Assembly (NCBI GenBank): GCA_949123685.1
Contig: CASBHZ010000071.1
Location: 1 to 15,615, forward strand
Source: an uncultured Bacteroidales bacterium
Lineage (GTDB): Bacteria; Bacteroidota; Bacteroidia; Bacteroidales; Muribaculaceae
DNA: 15,615 bases
Direction: 5' to 3'
The notes below the pieces were generated by a model. That model saw nothing but the letters and a program-made list of their open reading frames with translations. It ran no database searches and was not told the DNA's origin. This document shows, piece by piece, positions 14,666 to 15,615 of this stretch. The first letter of the stretch is position 1. Each line of letters begins with the position of its first letter. Both the position numbers and the translations under genes were made by a program.

Positions 14666-15569
14666 TCAATAATGGTATTCTGGATTGAAGGCATAATCTT
14701 TCCCTTCTTTTATAACCATTTGTTTGTCGCTTAGCAATGTTGCGACCTTTACCGCCTTGTTATAACCGAGTTTTATACCCTGTAATCCGTAACCCTCTTT
14801 CAAGCGTTCTATATAATCATCGTAATTGCTGATGTTTCCATTGGCAAAAACGGCATCCAATGCTGGACGATGTACATTCTTTGGAATCTCCTTGTCCGGA
14901 TCGAACGGTCCTTTGGTTGGTCGTCCGGTCTTCTTCTTTTTGGGCAGATAGGACTCTACCGATTCGGGCATGGCTTCCTCGTTTATGCGGAAAGCGAAAG
15001 GTTCAAACTCATGGTCACGGATATGGACGGCTTCGACCACGCTTACAGTCTTGTCCTCTTTGTCCACTTCGATCTGCATGATGGTTTCCGCTTTGTTGTT
15101 GAGTTCCGTGCCGATGTGACCACGGGCATGTTCATCATTCTTGTTCTGATGCAAGACGGTATGGATATGGATTTGCCTGTCATCCGTCCACTGCATGAAT
15201 TTGGAGATGATGTCGGTAGATTCGCTGGAGGAGTTGATGTCGTAAAGGAAATCACGAATGCCATCTATGATGACCAATCCCAAATCCGGTATTGTGCCAA
15301 TGGCCTGTTCGACTATCGCCAGACGTAGTTTAGGGGAAAACTTGCGCAGAGCCAGCATAATCAGATTATCCGGATTCTTGTATTCCGGCAAGTCGGCCAA
15401 ACGTAAGATGCGTTTCAATACCTGTTGGCAATGATACCGCCCCTGCTCTGTGTCTATATATAGAATCTTCCGCTTATTCTCAGGGAACATAGACCGGTAA
15501 TGAAGAACGGTGCTGCCACTCAATGCCGATGCGACAATGGCTGAAACGTTGAAAGTTTTCTTGCTTTTG
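14666..15569 (-). CDS. RepA-like / RecA-fold AAA ATPase, N-terminally truncated
   Basis: About 301 native codons of a RecA-fold ATPase of the hexameric-helicase RepA type, common in Bacteroides mobilizable elements near primase and mob genes. The frame is interrupted by the adapter at 15570: the apparent start peptide MCSSDL is adapter translation, not protein. The first native residues KSKKTF are the end of the Walker A loop, with Lys where many relatives have Gly. Then come ILYIDTEQGRYHC (acidic residue of the second motif), LGLVIIDGIRDFLYDIN (Walker B aspartate), and IHIHTVLHQNKNDEHARGHI plus GTELNNKAET. The C-terminal 90 residues look like a winged-helix DNA-binding tail. A likely role is replication or unwinding for element maintenance. 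At least the N-terminal domain is missing. Confidence 0.87.
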
Positions 15570-15603
15570 AGATCGGAAGAGCACACGTCTGAACTCCAGT
15601 CAC
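15570..15603 (+). other. Illumina TruSeq Read 2/index adapter (artefact)
   Basis: The 34 bases starting AGATCGGAAGAGCACACG and ending in CCAGTCAC are identical to the TruSeq index adapter. They truncate the ATPase gene and supply a false ATG at 15586. Together with the Read 1 adapter at the other end, they stand in the orientation of a single library molecule. Confidence 0.98.
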
Positions 15604-15615
15604 GCGATAGTATCT
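15604..15615 (+). other. Index bases and start of P7 tail (artefact)
   Basis: GCGATAGT followed by ATCT fits an 8-nt i7 index and the first bases of the P7 flow-cell tail that follow it in TruSeq libraries. This is not genomic sequence. Confidence 0.85.

Noticed and set aside
1..15615. CRISPR array, tRNA, rRNA, insertion sequence or integrase
   Set aside because: I saw no regularly spaced repeats, tRNA cloverleaf, rRNA, transposase or tyrosine/serine recombinase in either strand.

Overview
The window looks like a contig from a Bacteroidetes bacterium, most likely a gut Bacteroidales, with untrimmed Illumina TruSeq adapter sequence at both ends (about 23-55 and 15570-15603). Real biological sequence therefore runs only from about 56 to 15569. 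The Bacteroidetes assignment is inferred from the mobilization genes and the replication-type ATPase, which resemble those of Bacteroides mobilizable elements, from weak or absent Shine-Dalgarno sequences before most genes, and from moderate GC with AT-rich accessory genes. No marker gene fixes the genus.

The left three quarters (56-12117) is a tightly packed plus-strand defence array. In order it holds the C-terminal end of a type III restriction-modification methyltransferase (mod), a RhuM-family gene inserted between mod and res, the type III restriction subunit (res), a strikingly AT-rich KAP-family P-loop NTPase with two predicted membrane helices, an SF1 (Upf1-like) helicase with a C-terminal PD-(D/E)XK-like nuclease domain, a 218-residue protein of unknown function, and a second RhuM paralogue. 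Gaps are 60 nt or less and rhuM1/res overlap, so most or all of it could be one transcript. A strong hairpin at the res/KAP junction and an abrupt change in base composition mark a likely module border. The KAP-helicase/nuclease-218 aa-RhuM part may be a separate defence system that I cannot match to a named one.

The right quarter (12192-15569) is on the minus strand: a truncated RepA/RecA-like ATPase gene, a 314-nt non-coding region with a large imperfect palindrome that is probably the origin of transfer, a MobC-like accessory protein, a relaxase whose start overlaps the MobC stop by four bases, and a coiled-coil/two-helix membrane protein. A long stem-loop at 12132-12180 separates the two converging gene sets and probably terminates both. 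No integrase, transposase or type IV secretion gene is visible, so the simplest reading is a mobilizable plasmid or integrative mobilizable element carrying a defence island as cargo.

The most unexpected signal is that both rhuM genes contain a near-perfect DNA palindrome at the same place in the coding sequence (4-5 to 12 codons after a shared Gly-Glu-Leu motif). The palindromes differ in sequence and the encoded peptides are unrelated, which suggests that the DNA or RNA structure at that position, rather than the protein sequence, is what is kept.
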